A stretch of DNA of 64,000 nt from Escarpia spicata (lineage: Eukaryota > Annelida > Polychaeta > Sabellida > Siboglinidae), in assembly GCA_963995525.1 (NCBI GenBank), contig OZ023213.1, positions 44,531,597 through 44,595,596 on the forward strand, written 5' to 3'. Positions 37,203 through 49,107 of this stretch are shown piece after piece. Below the pieces are notes generated by a model, which saw only the letters and a list, made by a program, of their open reading frames with translations, made no database searches and was not told the origin of the DNA. Both the position numbers and the translations under genes were made by a program. Numbering within the stretch: position 1 is the stretch's first letter; each line of letters begins with the position of its first letter.

Positions 37203-38520
37203 ACCACAATTATAACATTAAAATATTTAACTTAAGTTTATTACTAGCACAAATCACCGTAGAAAGAATGCGTATTTCTGGCACGGTCCTGGTAGACGCC
37301 TACTTCCGGCACGGAACAACTCGCGGCATGCAACACCGGGTATCAACGTCGCTGCTCGAAGTAAGCCCGGTGGCTCCGCCCAATAGCTCTGGTCAGTGCT
37401 CGTGCGCAGTGTCAGGGTAACGAAGCTGGACGGAGGAGTCCTGTAGGCAGCTACGTCTCGGGGCAAATTGTCCATTCCGATTCCGTGTTGTACAGTGATG
37501 ACTTGTCGAGGTTTACCGTACCCCGCTGAAGGGCAACGAGACTGTGTAACACCGCTGTAGGCATTTGTATTGAATTAAGCAACGATTTGGCGGAATGTCG
37601 TCACATCTGTCAGGAAGTTGTGCGGTGCCTGGAGCTACGACAGCGAACACTTCCTCGAATTAACGCAAATTGATCACCAGTCGTTTAAAGGTGGATCCTC
37701 AGTGGTTTAGCCCAACGTGAGTAATCGTTTAGTGGTATTTCCTCAGTGGTTTAGCTGATCTGGTATAATGTTAAAGCCAATTGCCAGGCCAACAATTAGC
37801 CTTCGACCCACCGAATGTGTTGGTTATATGGCTTTTAAGACAGCAAGGGAAGTCAATACCATCAACGCAGAATCATGTGCATAGACTAATCGTATTGCGC
37901 ATTAACAAGTTTTCAATATTAATAATCATTGGAATAAATGATAGAGTACATATTAAATAAGTCTTTAGTTTGTCTGACGATTTTAACAAAACAATTGTTA
38001 AACGTTGAACAAACGACCTAGCATAGTGTAGTAGGTACTAGGTAGGGTTGATTTATCGCCAAATGAACTTGAAATTAAACAAAATAAATAATCGAATTGA
38101 GAAAGCATCTTTAAGCCACGTGTACAACGCGCATTGCTCGTTTCAGTTCTTACTCCAGAACAGTCCAAACACTATCGGCCTCCTGCTCCACTTGGTAGCA
38201 TTCTTACAATGTCCTTCCTATCCCATAGAGGAATGTGCTCGTACACCACAGACACGACCTCTACTGCAGACGCATCGCGGAGAGCCGCCGTCGACGTCAC
38301 CAAGTCTTTGTAGGAGACGGTTTATTTATGAACCGTGGACTGCACGATGTTATTGTGTACAAATGCACTTCAGCCGACATTGGCAGATGGCGTCAGAAAC
38401 AGCAGGAATGTGCCTACTTGAAGACTTGAATAGTTACCAAAAAAATTCTGGAAACACCGTTTTCAGGAAAATCAACATACGGAAATAATCAGTAGCCTAA
38501 CAATAATCGAGTATTTTTAT
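37203..38520. other. Unassigned non-coding stretch
   Basis: Two CCTCAGTGGTTTAGC phrases occur near 37700 and 37740. GCCAATTGCCAGGCCAACAA (near 37780) resembles, inverted, a phrase near 41035. An open frame at 38048-38488 shows nothing recognisable. Confidence 0.4.
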
Positions 38521-38559
38521 GTGCGTGCTTGTGCGTGTACGCGTCCACGTGTGTGCGCT

Positions 38560-38567
38560 CGTGTAAG

Positions 38568-38602
<35 letters not shown>

Positions 38603-38632
38603 ATGCGTGCGTGCGTGCGTGCATGCATGTGT
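38560..38632 (+). repeat. (GTGC)n microsatellite
   Basis: About 16 GTGC units with a few GTGCAT variants. Confidence 0.95.
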
Positions 38633-38639
38633 GTGGGTA

Positions 38640-39700
38640 TGTTAACGTTTCCCTTCTAGATGGCTTGCCCTAAGGAGCCAAACATTCAGGGATTAGGAGA
38701 TCTTCAAATTCAGTAGGTCTACATCATGTTGAAACGCTTGATCGGTAGATCGCTGCAATAAAAGCAGCACTTGCTTAGACATGTATGGTGTTCTTTGTCC
38801 TACAGTACCCTACATTACATTGGTGCAAAACTTGAGTAGGGCATACTGAACACGTACGAAAAGTATGACATAAATTCCGTTGACATTCTACGAGTGCCTT
38901 CATGCCGCCTCCCGGATGCCCGCGTCTCTATCGTAATACCGACCGATCAGTGCCCGGATGACGGAGCGCTTTCCCCGGTGGCCATGAAAAGTTGGAATGG
39001 ATTCTGGTTAACGAAACACCTGGGGATGTTGGCCGTTTATATAAAGATCGCCACTGCTGCGATGCAAGCAATAGCACAGCACGTCGGTCGCAGAAGACAT
39101 TAACTCGATCTATGGCGAGTCGCGTATAAATATCAATGCAAATCCTATCTTGATTCCAGTCTGAGTGAGGTCCCCCGATGCTCGTTATGCAAAGATTCAA
39201 GGAGGCGCCGTCGTTTTGTGCCGCTCCTAGAATGTGAGACTCTATACTTACAGGCATCACTAGACCAACAGGCAACCCCACACCGCAGGCATCTCGACGA
39301 CTTCACATCTCAAGTGTCTGACCCTAACAACTACTAATTGTTGGGCAGTGTCGGCCATATGGTCAGCGAGGTTCTCTCTTCCGAAGCCCGTGGTCAACCA
39401 AGGCTGGTAATTATTAGCTCAAAGTTCGGTGATTCAGTTGCACCCACTTTGCGATCAAAAGTGTGGGAACCAACGAACTTCAAAGATTCTTCGGTTTGGG
39501 TTGTATGGCTCCGCAAGACGGTTGTTTATGATTTGAAAGTTTTGTTTCAAATGTGGAAGTTTCGCTAGCGGATCATTCAAATTGCGCAGTTTTTGCCGTA
39601 TTAAACGCAATTTACCGGACAGTTAATCTTCAACATATTCTAAATATGACAATATTTTTTGGCCAAAACCACCATTTCACTTGAGTGTATGGCAGTGCGG
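38640..39700. other. Unassigned, includes member 3 of an interspersed repeat
   Basis: 39344-39472 shares GGCTGGTAATTATTAG, GTGATTCAGTTG and CCCACTTTG with the repeat at 11480 and 41240. Otherwise nothing recognised. Confidence 0.35.
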
Positions 39701-39706
39701 ATTTCT

Positions 39707-39965
39707 CTCTCTCTCTCTCTTTCACACACACACACACACACACACGCACACACGCACGCACACACACACACACACTCTCGCTCATCCCCCTATCCCTACC
39801 CCAACTCTCTCCCCCTCTCTGTCTTTCTGTCTCTCTCTGTCTTTGTCTCTGTCTATGTCTTTGTAACTGTCTCTCTCTCTCCCCCCCCCCCTCTCTCTCT
39901 CTCTCTCCTCACTTCCCCCTTTCTCTATGTTTCTCCCCCTCTTTCAACCCCTCTCTCTTTGTCTC
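39707..39965 (+). repeat. CT-rich / (CA)n compound low-complexity tract
   Basis: (CT)n, then (CA)n with CACG, then an imperfect CTCTGT-rich pyrimidine tract containing a C10 run. Confidence 0.9.
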
Positions 39966-41239
39966 TCCTGACATTTGCCGTACGACGCGTCTGGGTAAGG
40001 AGCACAGTTAATTTCCCTACTGGTGGCCATGGTAACGTTATCTCAGATTATACGAAAACTGGACCAGAGACAATTCTGAAACGTCTTGTCATTACGGTAT
40101 GTTGAATTAGTGTTATCAAAATCACACACCTCCAGCTCTTTTCAAACGCTTGCAAGCACAATGCCCGTTAACCATGCAATGCCGGAAAATGGCAAAATAT
40201 CTCCGTATATTAACCTCTTCAAAAAATCCACCATTTTGCTGCCAATGGCGTCTACCATTGAACATGCCAAAATACCTGATCAACTGAACTCAGTACACAT
40301 CAAATATGTTTTTTTAAACTTCAAATATCACACTTTTCTATGACCTACTTTTTCTGAGACTCAACAGGAAGATTAACTGTGCTCTGATCCTTTCTGTGCG
40401 CTGATGTGGTGTCTCCTCGGCTACGACAGTCACCGAGACATCCGGCCAAAGGACCGCAGTATCGCTGCAATGCTACGAGGGTTGCAACTGTTTCACTCTG
40501 TAAACACAACACGGGTCTTGACGTCGTGGCTTCCTGTTGCCGTCGGCTCGCAGTCACGCCGCCAGACCATCGCTCACTCTCGTCGGTTGGAATCGCTCAT
40601 TGCTCTCGTCTCAGGCTCATCGCTCGCATCCGATCACGTCAAGTGTTCGAACGTCTGAACCAGTTCTGGCGTCCTGTGGAAGACCTTGAACATTAAAGGT
40701 GCAGCCTCAGTTCGATTCTTTCGCTCATCTCACTTCAAATTCATTTTGCGAAAAAGCAAACCTACTGAGTATCCACTAAAACATGCTAACTCGATTGTGT
40801 ACCTTCTTGAATGTAGTTTTCGTAAATTATCAGATAAAATATTAACTTATGTAATTACGCATGTAGATTCGAATAATCAATTTAAGCGAATCACAAAACT
40901 GGATTGTTCACGCTAATGAGCAATACATTTATGTTCATATTTATGTGTTGATGTTGTCGATTTTCTTTGCTCTCTCAAAAACATGTAGCTCCGATACATT
41001 CATTGGTTTGACGGTTAAATGTCGGCCTGGCAATTAGCGTTGACAGATTACCAGCTACATCGGCCCAAGTAAAACATATCGACCATGTTAACAAATATAA
41101 GCATTTTGTGTATTAAACCGGCTGCAGATATTTTTTTCGCTATTCACACGCTATATATTTAGACGCAAAAGCGCCGGATTCCAGTTAGACTATATCGGTT
41201 GAGGAAGCAGCTTCAGAGTGACCATGTCCGTTCCGTTAC
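39966..41239. other. Unassigned non-coding stretch
   Basis: Frames at 40400-40700 are open on both strands but match nothing I recognise. GCTACATCGGCCCA at about 41056-41069 is the inverse of TGGGCCGATGTAGC near 12730. Confidence 0.4.
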
Positions 41240-41345
41240 CTGGATTCACCCTCTCAAGCCAGGGGTGGTAATAGTATGAACGTGAAGTTCGCTGAATCAG
41301 ATGTACGTCGACCCACTTGCTGTCTTAATTGTGAGAACCAGTCGC
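41240..41345 (+). repeat. Member 2 of an unclassified interspersed repeat
   Basis: CCTCTCAAGCCAGGGGTGGT, AATAGTATGAACG, GAATCAGATGTACGTCGACC and CACTTGCTGTCTTAATTGTG correspond in order to 11480-11635. Confidence 0.4.
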
Positions 41346-41883
41346 GATCGTTTAACGTAAAAGGCAATTTCGGGAATTTACTCTTAGCCCCCCCCCCCCC
41401 ACTCCCCCTCTAGTTGCCCTTTACTATGCGAACGTTTCGAGTACAGTCTGAACATTCCGTGGGTAAAATTTCGAAATTGCTTCTGGTTTAGTAAGTGTAA
41501 TTTGGCAGACAGTATAACTTCATCATATTGAATTTACTGATAGGAACATTATAAAATATTAATAAATATTAGTAAATCAGGAAAAGGCAAGATAGATTTA
41601 AAACAACCATTTTCATCATTTTGTCTTTGGACTTGCTAGATCATGTGCCCTGCCTTGCAGAATAATACTGTACAATTTTGAATACAACTTTGCCAAAACC
41701 TAAAAAGTTTAGATTCGAAATACCTAGTAAGTCAATAAAAATACCCATGACATTTTAATTCATTAACTGTGTTAAAGATCGTGGCTCACTATAACTATTA
41801 CATGAGAGTTATTCTATATGATAGCTTATCGCTTTTTTTTAAGAACTTGCAATATGTTATTTCTATTGGACTGCATTGTCAAT
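41346..41883. other. Unassigned AT-rich stretch
   Basis: Includes a C12 run near 41389. Nothing else recognised. Confidence 0.4.
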
Positions 41884-41976
41884 AGTCAACATTTGGTGTA
41901 TCAGCTAGTCAACATCTGGTGTGTCAGCTAGTCAACATCTGGTGTGTCAGCTAGTCAACATCTGGTGTGTCAGCTA
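41884..41976 (+). repeat. 23-bp minisatellite, 4 copies
   Basis: AGTCAACATCTGGTGTGTCA then GCT, repeated four times; the first copy has ATTTGGTGTA. Confidence 0.95.
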
Positions 41977-43020
41977 GCATGCACTGAGAGTAGCTGTAGG
42001 ATATATGCAGATGGTCAGAATATACACAACGGATAATTTTCACTCTTCCTAATAGTGTAGTACGACTTAGATGACTTGTCTTTAGAAGCTCTGGTAGGTC
42101 GTTTGTCTCATGTAGGTATAAAATAGCTTCACTATTTACCAGTTGTTTCTGTTTTCCTTATGGTTGTAGAAGTGTAAACGATTGTAGGTTTTTACGATGC
42201 AAAGGAGATGGAATTTCGAAATAAACAGTTTGTCGTTTTGTAGTAAACGATTCGTATCGATGTTTTAATGATATAGGAACATTCGTAGATATACGATCCG
42301 GTTATCCACAACATACATTAAATATAAGTGTGTACGCATTTAAGCAGGCGAGACATAAAGTAACAGTGGCTCTAGGCCTGGACAAGATCATTCATGCAAG
42401 CAAGTTATTTATGCACTGTTTCGGTAGTTTACAGCAGCGCCTTCCTAGAGTCTAATGGCGGCGTTTCGTTGCCGACCAATCTTGTGTTCGTAGCCCTGCT
42501 GATCACCTCGTGCTTTCTCTACAGTTCTTGCCTTCTTAATGAATCAGGAGCGGCCGAATTTGTCATCGTTAAAACGCGATTTGTTAGACGACGGTTTATG
42601 TTGCAGTGCTTTTATTCTATTGACATAACTTGCCGTTCGTTGATCCGACGGCTTAACTGGGCGCTTCCGTCTTTTCGTGGATTTAGTCATGCAGGTGGCG
42701 GTTCGTTTGCCTTGAGTCGTCTCCCCTGAATTGAAATAGCTGTCATAAATCGTGCGGCATTCCTTGAGCGTGAAGTAATCGGCGTCGCTAAACGCAGCCA
42801 GCCACGGCACACGTAGCAACATTTACACAACTCTGACAGAACTGTCTGGTGATCTTGGTTTACGTATTATAATATGTTTGTCTATTGTCAATCTTGCGAC
42901 GAAGTGAAAAATCGCATTCGGGTGTATCCGTGTGTATATCTAGTCCACAGTTACTGATCTGACTCGATTTGTTTGTTGTGTTCACAGACGGTTGAAGTAT
43001 CACCCCATCTCGTCACAATT
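41977..43020. other. Unassigned non-coding stretch
   Basis: Open frames overlap on both strands at 42394-42822 but neither has a recognisable domain. Confidence 0.4.
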
Positions 43021-43965
43021 TAATAATAATAATAACACAAGTTTATTAGCAACTCAACTGAGTTTGATTCACAATATACAATAACATACAAGTAATACAC
43101 TGAAACGTCATACAGTATAAATATCATCCTTTTGCCCTTCATTCGTTATTGGCAGTTGTGTAATCCCCATGGTATAAAGGAGTTACGGTATCTGTTTGTT
43201 CGGGTTATTGGCAAAGGGTACACATTACGCTGTCTGGTGTCATATTTGGTATGCCTTTTTTCAGGCAGCAGATAGTTTAATCTGTGTGTACTAACTTTAA
43301 TCTTATTGAAATATGTTTGACAAAGGCAATCCCGTCTTGCTTTCAACGTCTCCAATTTAACATACCTGAGTACCTCAGCGTAACTTATTCCATGAAAAAC
43401 ACGTTAATGTTAATTTCTGTATCATTTCAGTATTGTTAGATAAATATTGTGGCAAGTTAGTGTGCCATACAGGGCATGCATATTCTAAAACAGGTCTCAC
43501 AACACTGACATATATAGTGACCAGATCATTCTGGCTAATTCCTACTCGCTTTAACTGATACAACATGTACAGTCGTTTCCCGGCCTTTTTTCACAATATT
43601 TTCCACATGCTTATTCCATGTCAGATCCTGTGAAATTGTAACACCTAGACGTTTGGCATGGTCTACTTAATCTACCGGGGTACATCTTTTTCATCGATCT
43701 ATATATTCGAGATAGTGTTTCGAAAATTGAGATCTTGTTCAAAACAGATGATCATCTCTTTTGATTTTTCTGAATTAATTTTCATATCATTCTGTTCTGT
43801 CCACCTAGCAGCAACGTCAACCGATTCTTGTATAACAGATACACCTTTCTATCGCATACTTCGAACAATGTACTGTCATTTATAAACTTATATAACGGAT
43901 ACACCTTTCTATCGCATACTTCGAACACTGTACTGTCATCTATAAACTTATATAACGGAACAAGC
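43021..43965 (-). pseudogene. CR1/L2/Jockey-type LINE, 3' part of reverse transcriptase
   Basis: Minus strand, from high to low: FIDDST and FINDST boxes (43855-43965), the YxDD-equivalent catalytic region, present twice because of a 60-bp tandem duplication; WTEQNDMKINSEKSKEMII (about 43740-43805); GISMWKILWKKAGKRLYMLY; QLKRVGISQNDLVTIYVSVV, RPVLEYACPVWHTNLPQYLS (43400-43560); then LETLKARRDCLCQTYFNKIK and NSFIPWGLHNCQ up to the stop near 43146. The order and the RPVLEYA-P-W box are typical of the thumb and C-terminus of CR1/L2-like elements. Frameshifts and stops occur near 43375 and 43570-43700. A 3' untranslated region ends at a (TAA)n run (43021-43036), the likely element tail. Confidence 0.8.
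43831..43950 (-). repeat. 60-bp tandem duplication over the LINE catalytic motif
   Basis: TATAACAGATACACCTTTCT at 43831 and TATAACGGATACACCTTTCT at 43891 begin two 60-bp copies differing at few positions. The duplication is in frame and doubles the 20-residue segment with the F-I-D/N-D catalytic motif. Confidence 0.85.
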
Positions 43966-44375
43966 GTAATAGAACTATAAAACGCGGGGAGGCCATGTCG
44001 TAAAGTCCGACTCAGATACACTAGAAAGTATACAGAGGATAGCAACGGAAACGATTCCAGACATGAGAGACATTAGCTATGTATTAAAAACTTTGGCCTA
44101 ACAACCTTTGAGTTAAAGAAATTAAGAGTAGCTCAGATAGAAGTTTCTGAGATATTGAATGAGTAAAAAATATTGATACGAGCATTTTTCTAAGAAAGAT
44201 AGGACGGGATGACAGAAACTAACATTAGCGAAGGAACGATTTAGATTAGATATCAGAAAGTAGTCATTCTCACATAATGAAAGGATAAATAATCTATTGA
44301 TTGTGCAAATGCCAGTAGTGTGAATGTGTTCCAAATGAAATTGACAAATATCTCGGAACGGCCGGTTACACATAA
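43966..44375 (+). pseudogene. LINE C-terminal remnant, opposite orientation
   Basis: Plus strand around 44020-44160 reads LESIQRIATETIPDMRDISY, then in a shifted frame TLGLTTFELKKLRVAQIEV-like sequence; the pattern L-IQRRAT…ISY..L..L.L.TLE.RRLR is the conserved C-terminal region of CR1/L2-type ORF2. Further pieces (ISEGT, IRYQKVVILT, ASSVNVFQMKLTNI) extend to about 44370, across many frameshifts and stops. It abuts the minus-strand LINE 3' piece, so two elements or an inverted rearrangement are juxtaposed. Confidence 0.6.
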
Positions 44376-45570
44376 ATGCAAAAAAGTTTAGCTATCAATA
44401 AGCCAAATACGTCCCTGTTCCTGGTTTTTTCTCTGATTGACAATCTTTTTACATTTGTTAAATGTAATATAAAATTCCTGTTAGACAGCATTACTTTATT
44501 CTTTATTGACTATACTCAATATCACTATATTATGTAATTGATGCCTTCCAGAAAAATGCATTTATTCATTTGTTTACACTACACAGTGCAATATTGCACG
44601 CGTTATGTGAAATACATCTAACTCGTTATCTTCAATTGTGTTAGGACGTAATATAAAAGGTTGACGTGAAAGAGAGTTCCAAAAAGAATGTTTGTGCGTA
44701 GTCGATTAGGCTGGATACGTGGAACAAATGGACGGGGAACGGGAAAAGAAGAGAGCGGATACCTTCAGTTTGGAGAGCAGAAGGAGACGAGGAAAACGAC
44801 TGAGTTGGGAGGATTTGTAAAGAGAGAATTAGTCTGACTGAGGGGAGCGAGAACAAGAGGGGGGTGGAGACTGGTGTTGGAGGAAGGAAGAAACACGGAA
44901 CGAGATGGAAACAATCGAGAACAAGTAACGAGGCCAGCCTCTCCGTTGAATACTAAGATAAAGACAGGAGCATCAAAACAATCCTCGGTGCTGTCACGTA
45001 ACAGGTTTCACCACAAAACACTATAATTTTATATTGGTGCATGGACATTATCAAGTAATATAATTATATACTGATAAAAAACAATGTTGAGGTAAAATAC
45101 GTCTTTATTGTTTGTGTTTATACATTTTAATAATGCTAGAAATAGCCTGAAAAAAAGTAAATTTTTTACGTAATGAACTCTCGCCTTTCATTCACTGGAA
45201 GCGAAATGCGAGCAGTTGTCTGGCGGGACTAGGACCACCGGCTGTACCGGCCGAGGTGGCGATCCACCTAGAAGGCGTGCGTTACGTAACCACGCCTCTG
45301 ACAGCGTTCAGACGTCGCCAGCTGTTGGTCCACTTGGGATATCGCTACAATGATTAACGGCCAATTATCGGATCTGCAGTTTTCCACCCGGGAGCTGTTT
45401 GATCTCAACACGGACTACACGGCAATTCACAGTGACAACTTTACTATCAACGTTGTCTTAGTAGCATTAGCGCTGTGTTAACCAAACCGTACTCGATTAT
45501 GTCTATGTCTGTATAATAATTGGCAAAAACCATAAGGTCATTACGCTGATATAAGGGGCGGGGGCATATG
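44376..45570. other. Unassigned non-coding stretch
   Basis: 44650-44940 is purine-rich (GGAAGGAAG, GAAAAGAAGAGAG words) without a strict repeat. Nothing else recognised. Confidence 0.4.
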
Positions 45571-46497
45571 TCAAAGCACTACAGGGAATTTAGAGTAATC
45601 TGCCCAGCCCAGATTTAATAGTGTCCACCGTGGCTGCAGACACAACTGTTTCGGTTCTATAAAAAAGCTGTTAGCATAAACTTGAGTCGTTGCCGGCACC
45701 TGAATAAATCGTTCACTGTGGCCACGAGTTTTGTTAACCGAGGGAACAAGGTGGCTGGGCAAAGGAAGGGCAGTTTCTCCGTGTAGAGATTTATAGAACA
45801 TTGCTAGGCGGCTGATCTCTCTGCGGCGTTCTAGGGACTCCTACTTTGAGTGTTTTCATCGTTAATGTTACGCTGCTTTCCCGACTGTTGTTACCCATTA
45901 CAAACCTCGCTGCTCGTCGCTGTATTTTCTCAAGTTCGTGAATATTTTTTGGTGTATGGGTCCCAAGGTTGTTTAGTTTTCTCTGAGCATTTATACACAT
46001 TTCTCTTGATAAACCCAAAACACGAATTGATTTGGCGGATGGGTGGGATATGTAATTGTTCCATCTGGGGTCATCAGAGAACTCCACGTCTAGGTACGGG
46101 TGATGGTGTACAATTCCCAGGCTGTCTCCATTGATGGTATACTGAGACTGGTGGATAGTTCTCTTCTTGGTGATATGCATTACTGAGCATTTATTGATAT
46201 TAAAATGCATCCACCAAGTTACAGACCAGTCCACCAGCCTCTGCAGGTCGGACTGGAGGGCTTCTGCGTCATTACTTTTATTAATACACCTGTATAAAAT
46301 ACAATTGTTGGCAAAAAGCCGGATGTTAGAGGTGATCCCCTCTCCTATAGCATTGACATATAATAAAACAAGAAGTGGGCCCTGTACAGTGCCCTGTGGT
46401 ACCCTAGACTCGACTGTCACTTCTTCTGACGACTCGCCATCAACTACTTTCTGCTTTCTGTCAGTAAGCCAATTTGAAACCCATTTAGTTTAATTAA
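45571..46497 (-). pseudogene. Jockey/CR1-type LINE reverse transcriptase fragment
   Basis: Minus strand: WVSNWLTDRKQKVVVDGESS (46430-46490), then VPQGTVQGPLLVLLYVNAIG (RT motif VPQGTVLGPLLFLLYINDI), NIRLFANNCILYR where FADDC has become FANNC so both catalytic aspartates are lost, INKCSVMHI, SIRVLGLSR, ELEKIQRRAARFVMGN and, after a frameshift near 45800, MFYKSLHGETALPLPSHLVP with the C-terminal domain ending at 45571. About 300 codons remain, with one main frameshift, and the N-terminal endonuclease is missing. The low number of stops suggests a younger relic than the neighbour at 43-44 kb. Confidence 0.85.
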
Positions 46498-47529
46498 CCA
46501 GCCATTTATGTTACATGCACTTCTCGTAGATACACTAGACAATATTTGTAGTTAAAATCACTAGTCGTAAAACCATGTTTGCATCCGATGGCAATGGAGT
46601 ATATTTACTGTGTCGTCAACTTGGTAGCACCGAAAGGAACACGTCTTTTATGCATTCCTATAAGCTCATAAAGCGTGTCAATGAAATAGTGTCCTCGGTG
46701 ATATGGCGGCGGCTTTTTGCATTTTGAAAAAGGCTTCTTAAATTTAACAACGGATTCTCATGAATTATGAATTTTCTCATGAACCCATTGCCTTGGTGAG
46801 ACGGACCTCCTTTCTCACGGTCCTTACTGCCAACGTGATGCGTTCAACCGGCTCCACACCTGATGCCAGATCAGTCAACTCAGCAGGCTACAGTCGATTA
46901 GATGGCTGAAGAAGACGGTGCACAGCGTGGAGTAGACGAGCACTGGAGATAAGACGACCAATTTCCACGCTGGCAATATTTTGTAGAGCATCACGCGGGG
47001 CGTAGAAAGCATAGCGTCCTGTACAGTTATTATATAGTGCACGACTAATTATGACACTTATAAACTTGTAATATAGTGTAATGTTTTAATATTTTGACAC
47101 GTTCGTAAACACAACTTTTTTCTGACGTTCGACAAACAACGGGAGTTTAAGGCACAACGTAAGGAATATATATATGACATGGCCAGTTGATAGCACGACC
47201 TTTTATCACTGTAACATTACTTACTTGCTTACTTAGTTATCATTCTCAGCAGGCAAAAGTAACATATCTCCTATTTGTGGTCTATAGCTTGTTTTGCTAC
47301 CTGACCTCAGCTTAGCTGCATTTCTTGTAGTCCCCCTCCAAAGTTCTTGTAGACCCCCTCCAGAGTTCTTGTAGTCACCCTCCAGAGTTCTTCTACGGGT
47401 TGTTTTGGGTCGTCCTCTTTTTCTCGTCTTTCGTTTTTATTCGAACGTTTGTCTCAAGGCTGTATTGGTTATATTGCCCACTATTACATTAAAACTAAGT
47501 TGTATATGCATCTTGTTTTTAAAGAGATT
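46498..47529. other. Unassigned non-coding stretch
   Basis: A short imperfect repeat of CTTGTAG(T/A)CNCCCTCCAGAGTT, three copies, lies at about 47325-47395. No gene recognised. Confidence 0.45.
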
Positions 47530-47636
47530 CTGTGTGTGCGTGTGCGTGCGTGCGTCAGTCCGTGTATGCGTGTGTGCATGCGAGTGAGTGTGTGCATGCG
47601 TGCGTGCGTGCTTGCGTGCTTGCGTGAGTGTTTGTG
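47530..47636 (+). repeat. GTGTGCGTGC-rich degenerate microsatellite
   Basis: GTGC, GTGT and CTTGC words without indel-free periodicity. Confidence 0.85.
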
Positions 47637-47947
47637 ACCGACTGTGAATGCACTCTGCGCGCGCCGGCCGCCATGGTGCGTGGTAGCTTACACAGGCGAC
47701 AAATTGGAGCATGTATCGGTGACGTGAGTTGCCTACAAGAAGTTACGTATCTATGCCTCTGCGACGTTGATGGATCTGCTGGGATGTAGCGCCGATCGAA
47801 CCTTGGCTCCCACAGGCTGCCGCGCCCGGAAGTAGGGTTCAGTCGTTCCCATCAGCTATGCATGCACATCCCGCTAAAGGTCATTACGCTTAAACGCAAA
47901 TGTTTTCTTGACCATTCTACTAGGACTTGAGATTAATGTCAGAAATA

Positions 47948-48135
47948 CAGTGGAACCCCAGTATTAAGGTCACCTTCGGGACTAGACAAAAGTGTCCCGA
48001 ATGACGAGGTGGCCGTATTAGCGGGACACATTTCCTATACTTCACTGTTACATAAGGAATTTGGGTCCGTCCTAGGTTTACCTCAGTGGCAAGATGGTTG
48101 CACTACGGAGGTGACGGTAAAGCGAGGTTGGACTG
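47948..48135. mobile_element. 188-bp TA-type MITE, copy 1
   Basis: Left end CAGTGGAACCCCAGTATTAA; reverse complement of the right end CAGTCCAACCTCGCTTTACC; both continue into GTCACC. TA precedes the left end. Two more copies of the same length occur at 58568 and 60372. The CAGT-xx-AACC terminus with TA target is typical of pogo-like Tc1/mariner MITEs; no coding capacity. Confidence 0.7.
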
Positions 48136-48286
48136 CAGTTGGTAAACGTAGGGTGTTTAATGTGGAATTCATCTTGACAGTTGCGTCTAATGTCCTGTCT
48201 TTTCTAGTCGTATGTTCGTAGGCACTGCTCTAAAGATGCTAGACTAAATAACTTCAGCAACGACTTGACGACAGCACTCTGTGTGA

Positions 48287-48373
48287 GGTGTGTATCTGAG
48301 GTGTGTATTTGAGGTATGTATTTGAGGTGTGTATTTGAGGTGTGTATTTGAGGTATGTATTTGAGGTGTGTAT
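48287..48373 (+). repeat. 13-bp minisatellite, about 7 copies
   Basis: AGGTGTGTATTTG units with TATGTATTTG and TATCTG variants. Confidence 0.95.
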
Positions 48374-48778
48374 TTACAGACACCACTTAGATACAACAAC
48401 GCGCAAAGGGCCTACATAAACAACGCATTATCGCCGTTGTTATTGCAATTTACTTGAACGCAACGCATATGACATCTTCCTTTAAATGTCCTATCAAATA
48501 ACCATCTATTAGTCCCCATAAATCGACGAATACACGAACGACATATAACCGTGAAGTTAGATCTTAGTAAAAATTATACCGCTTAGCCAGGCGAATCTCT
48601 TCAGCAAACCACAAACCTCGCTGACTCTGCCGGCAGCGGTTCCGTCCAATTGCTCATGGTTTGCACGTTGTCAGACAAGGCGCTCGTCCCGCTGCTGGAG
48701 TCAAGAGCGATCACAATTACTGTCGGCTCCCGGGACTTGACGAGGCGCTCTGTGATCGCTCAGCAGTCACCGGCTTGT

Positions 48779-49105
48779 AGTGTGGTGAGGGGAGCATCGA
48801 ACTCTCAGTGGAGACTCTACGGGCTCACATCCTCCTGCTGTCGTTTCGAATCTTGTGCAAGTTTGTTCACTCCACGTTGTTCCGGTTCACTCACCTGTAC
48901 CAACAACCTTGCTACATACAGCGATGGATAGCTGTGTACGAATAGTATGTATTCGCGCAGTAATTGCAGCGTGGCTGAATGCTTACCTAAAAAATTGAGA
49001 CAGTGTTCTAATTGAACAGGTCGCCAGGGAGTGAACAGTACAACTCTATGAGCAGTTCTAAGGACTAAATACCACGATATATAATAGCGTATCTTTAGAG
49101 AGACA
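48779..49105 (+). mobile_element. tRNA-related SINE, copy F
   Basis: Diverged head (GTGGTGAGGGGAGCATCGAA, CTCTCAGTGGAGA) and the family body (GCAAGTTTGTTCACTCCACG, GCAGTAATTGCAGCGTGGCT, GAATGCTTACC, TTGAACAGGTCGCCAGGGAG), then GAGCAGTTCTAAGGACTAAA, TACCACGATATATAATAGCG and TATCTTTAGAGAG. The Tc1 element inserts right after this tail. Confidence 0.8.
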
Positions 49106-49107
49106 TA

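Noticed and set aside
38048..38488. 146-codon plus-strand frame
   Set aside because: Low-information composition and no recognisable motif; a second frame in the same interval is also open.
42394..42822. Overlapping open frames of about 90-110 codons
   Set aside because: No domain, no splice context, mutually overlapping on opposite strands.
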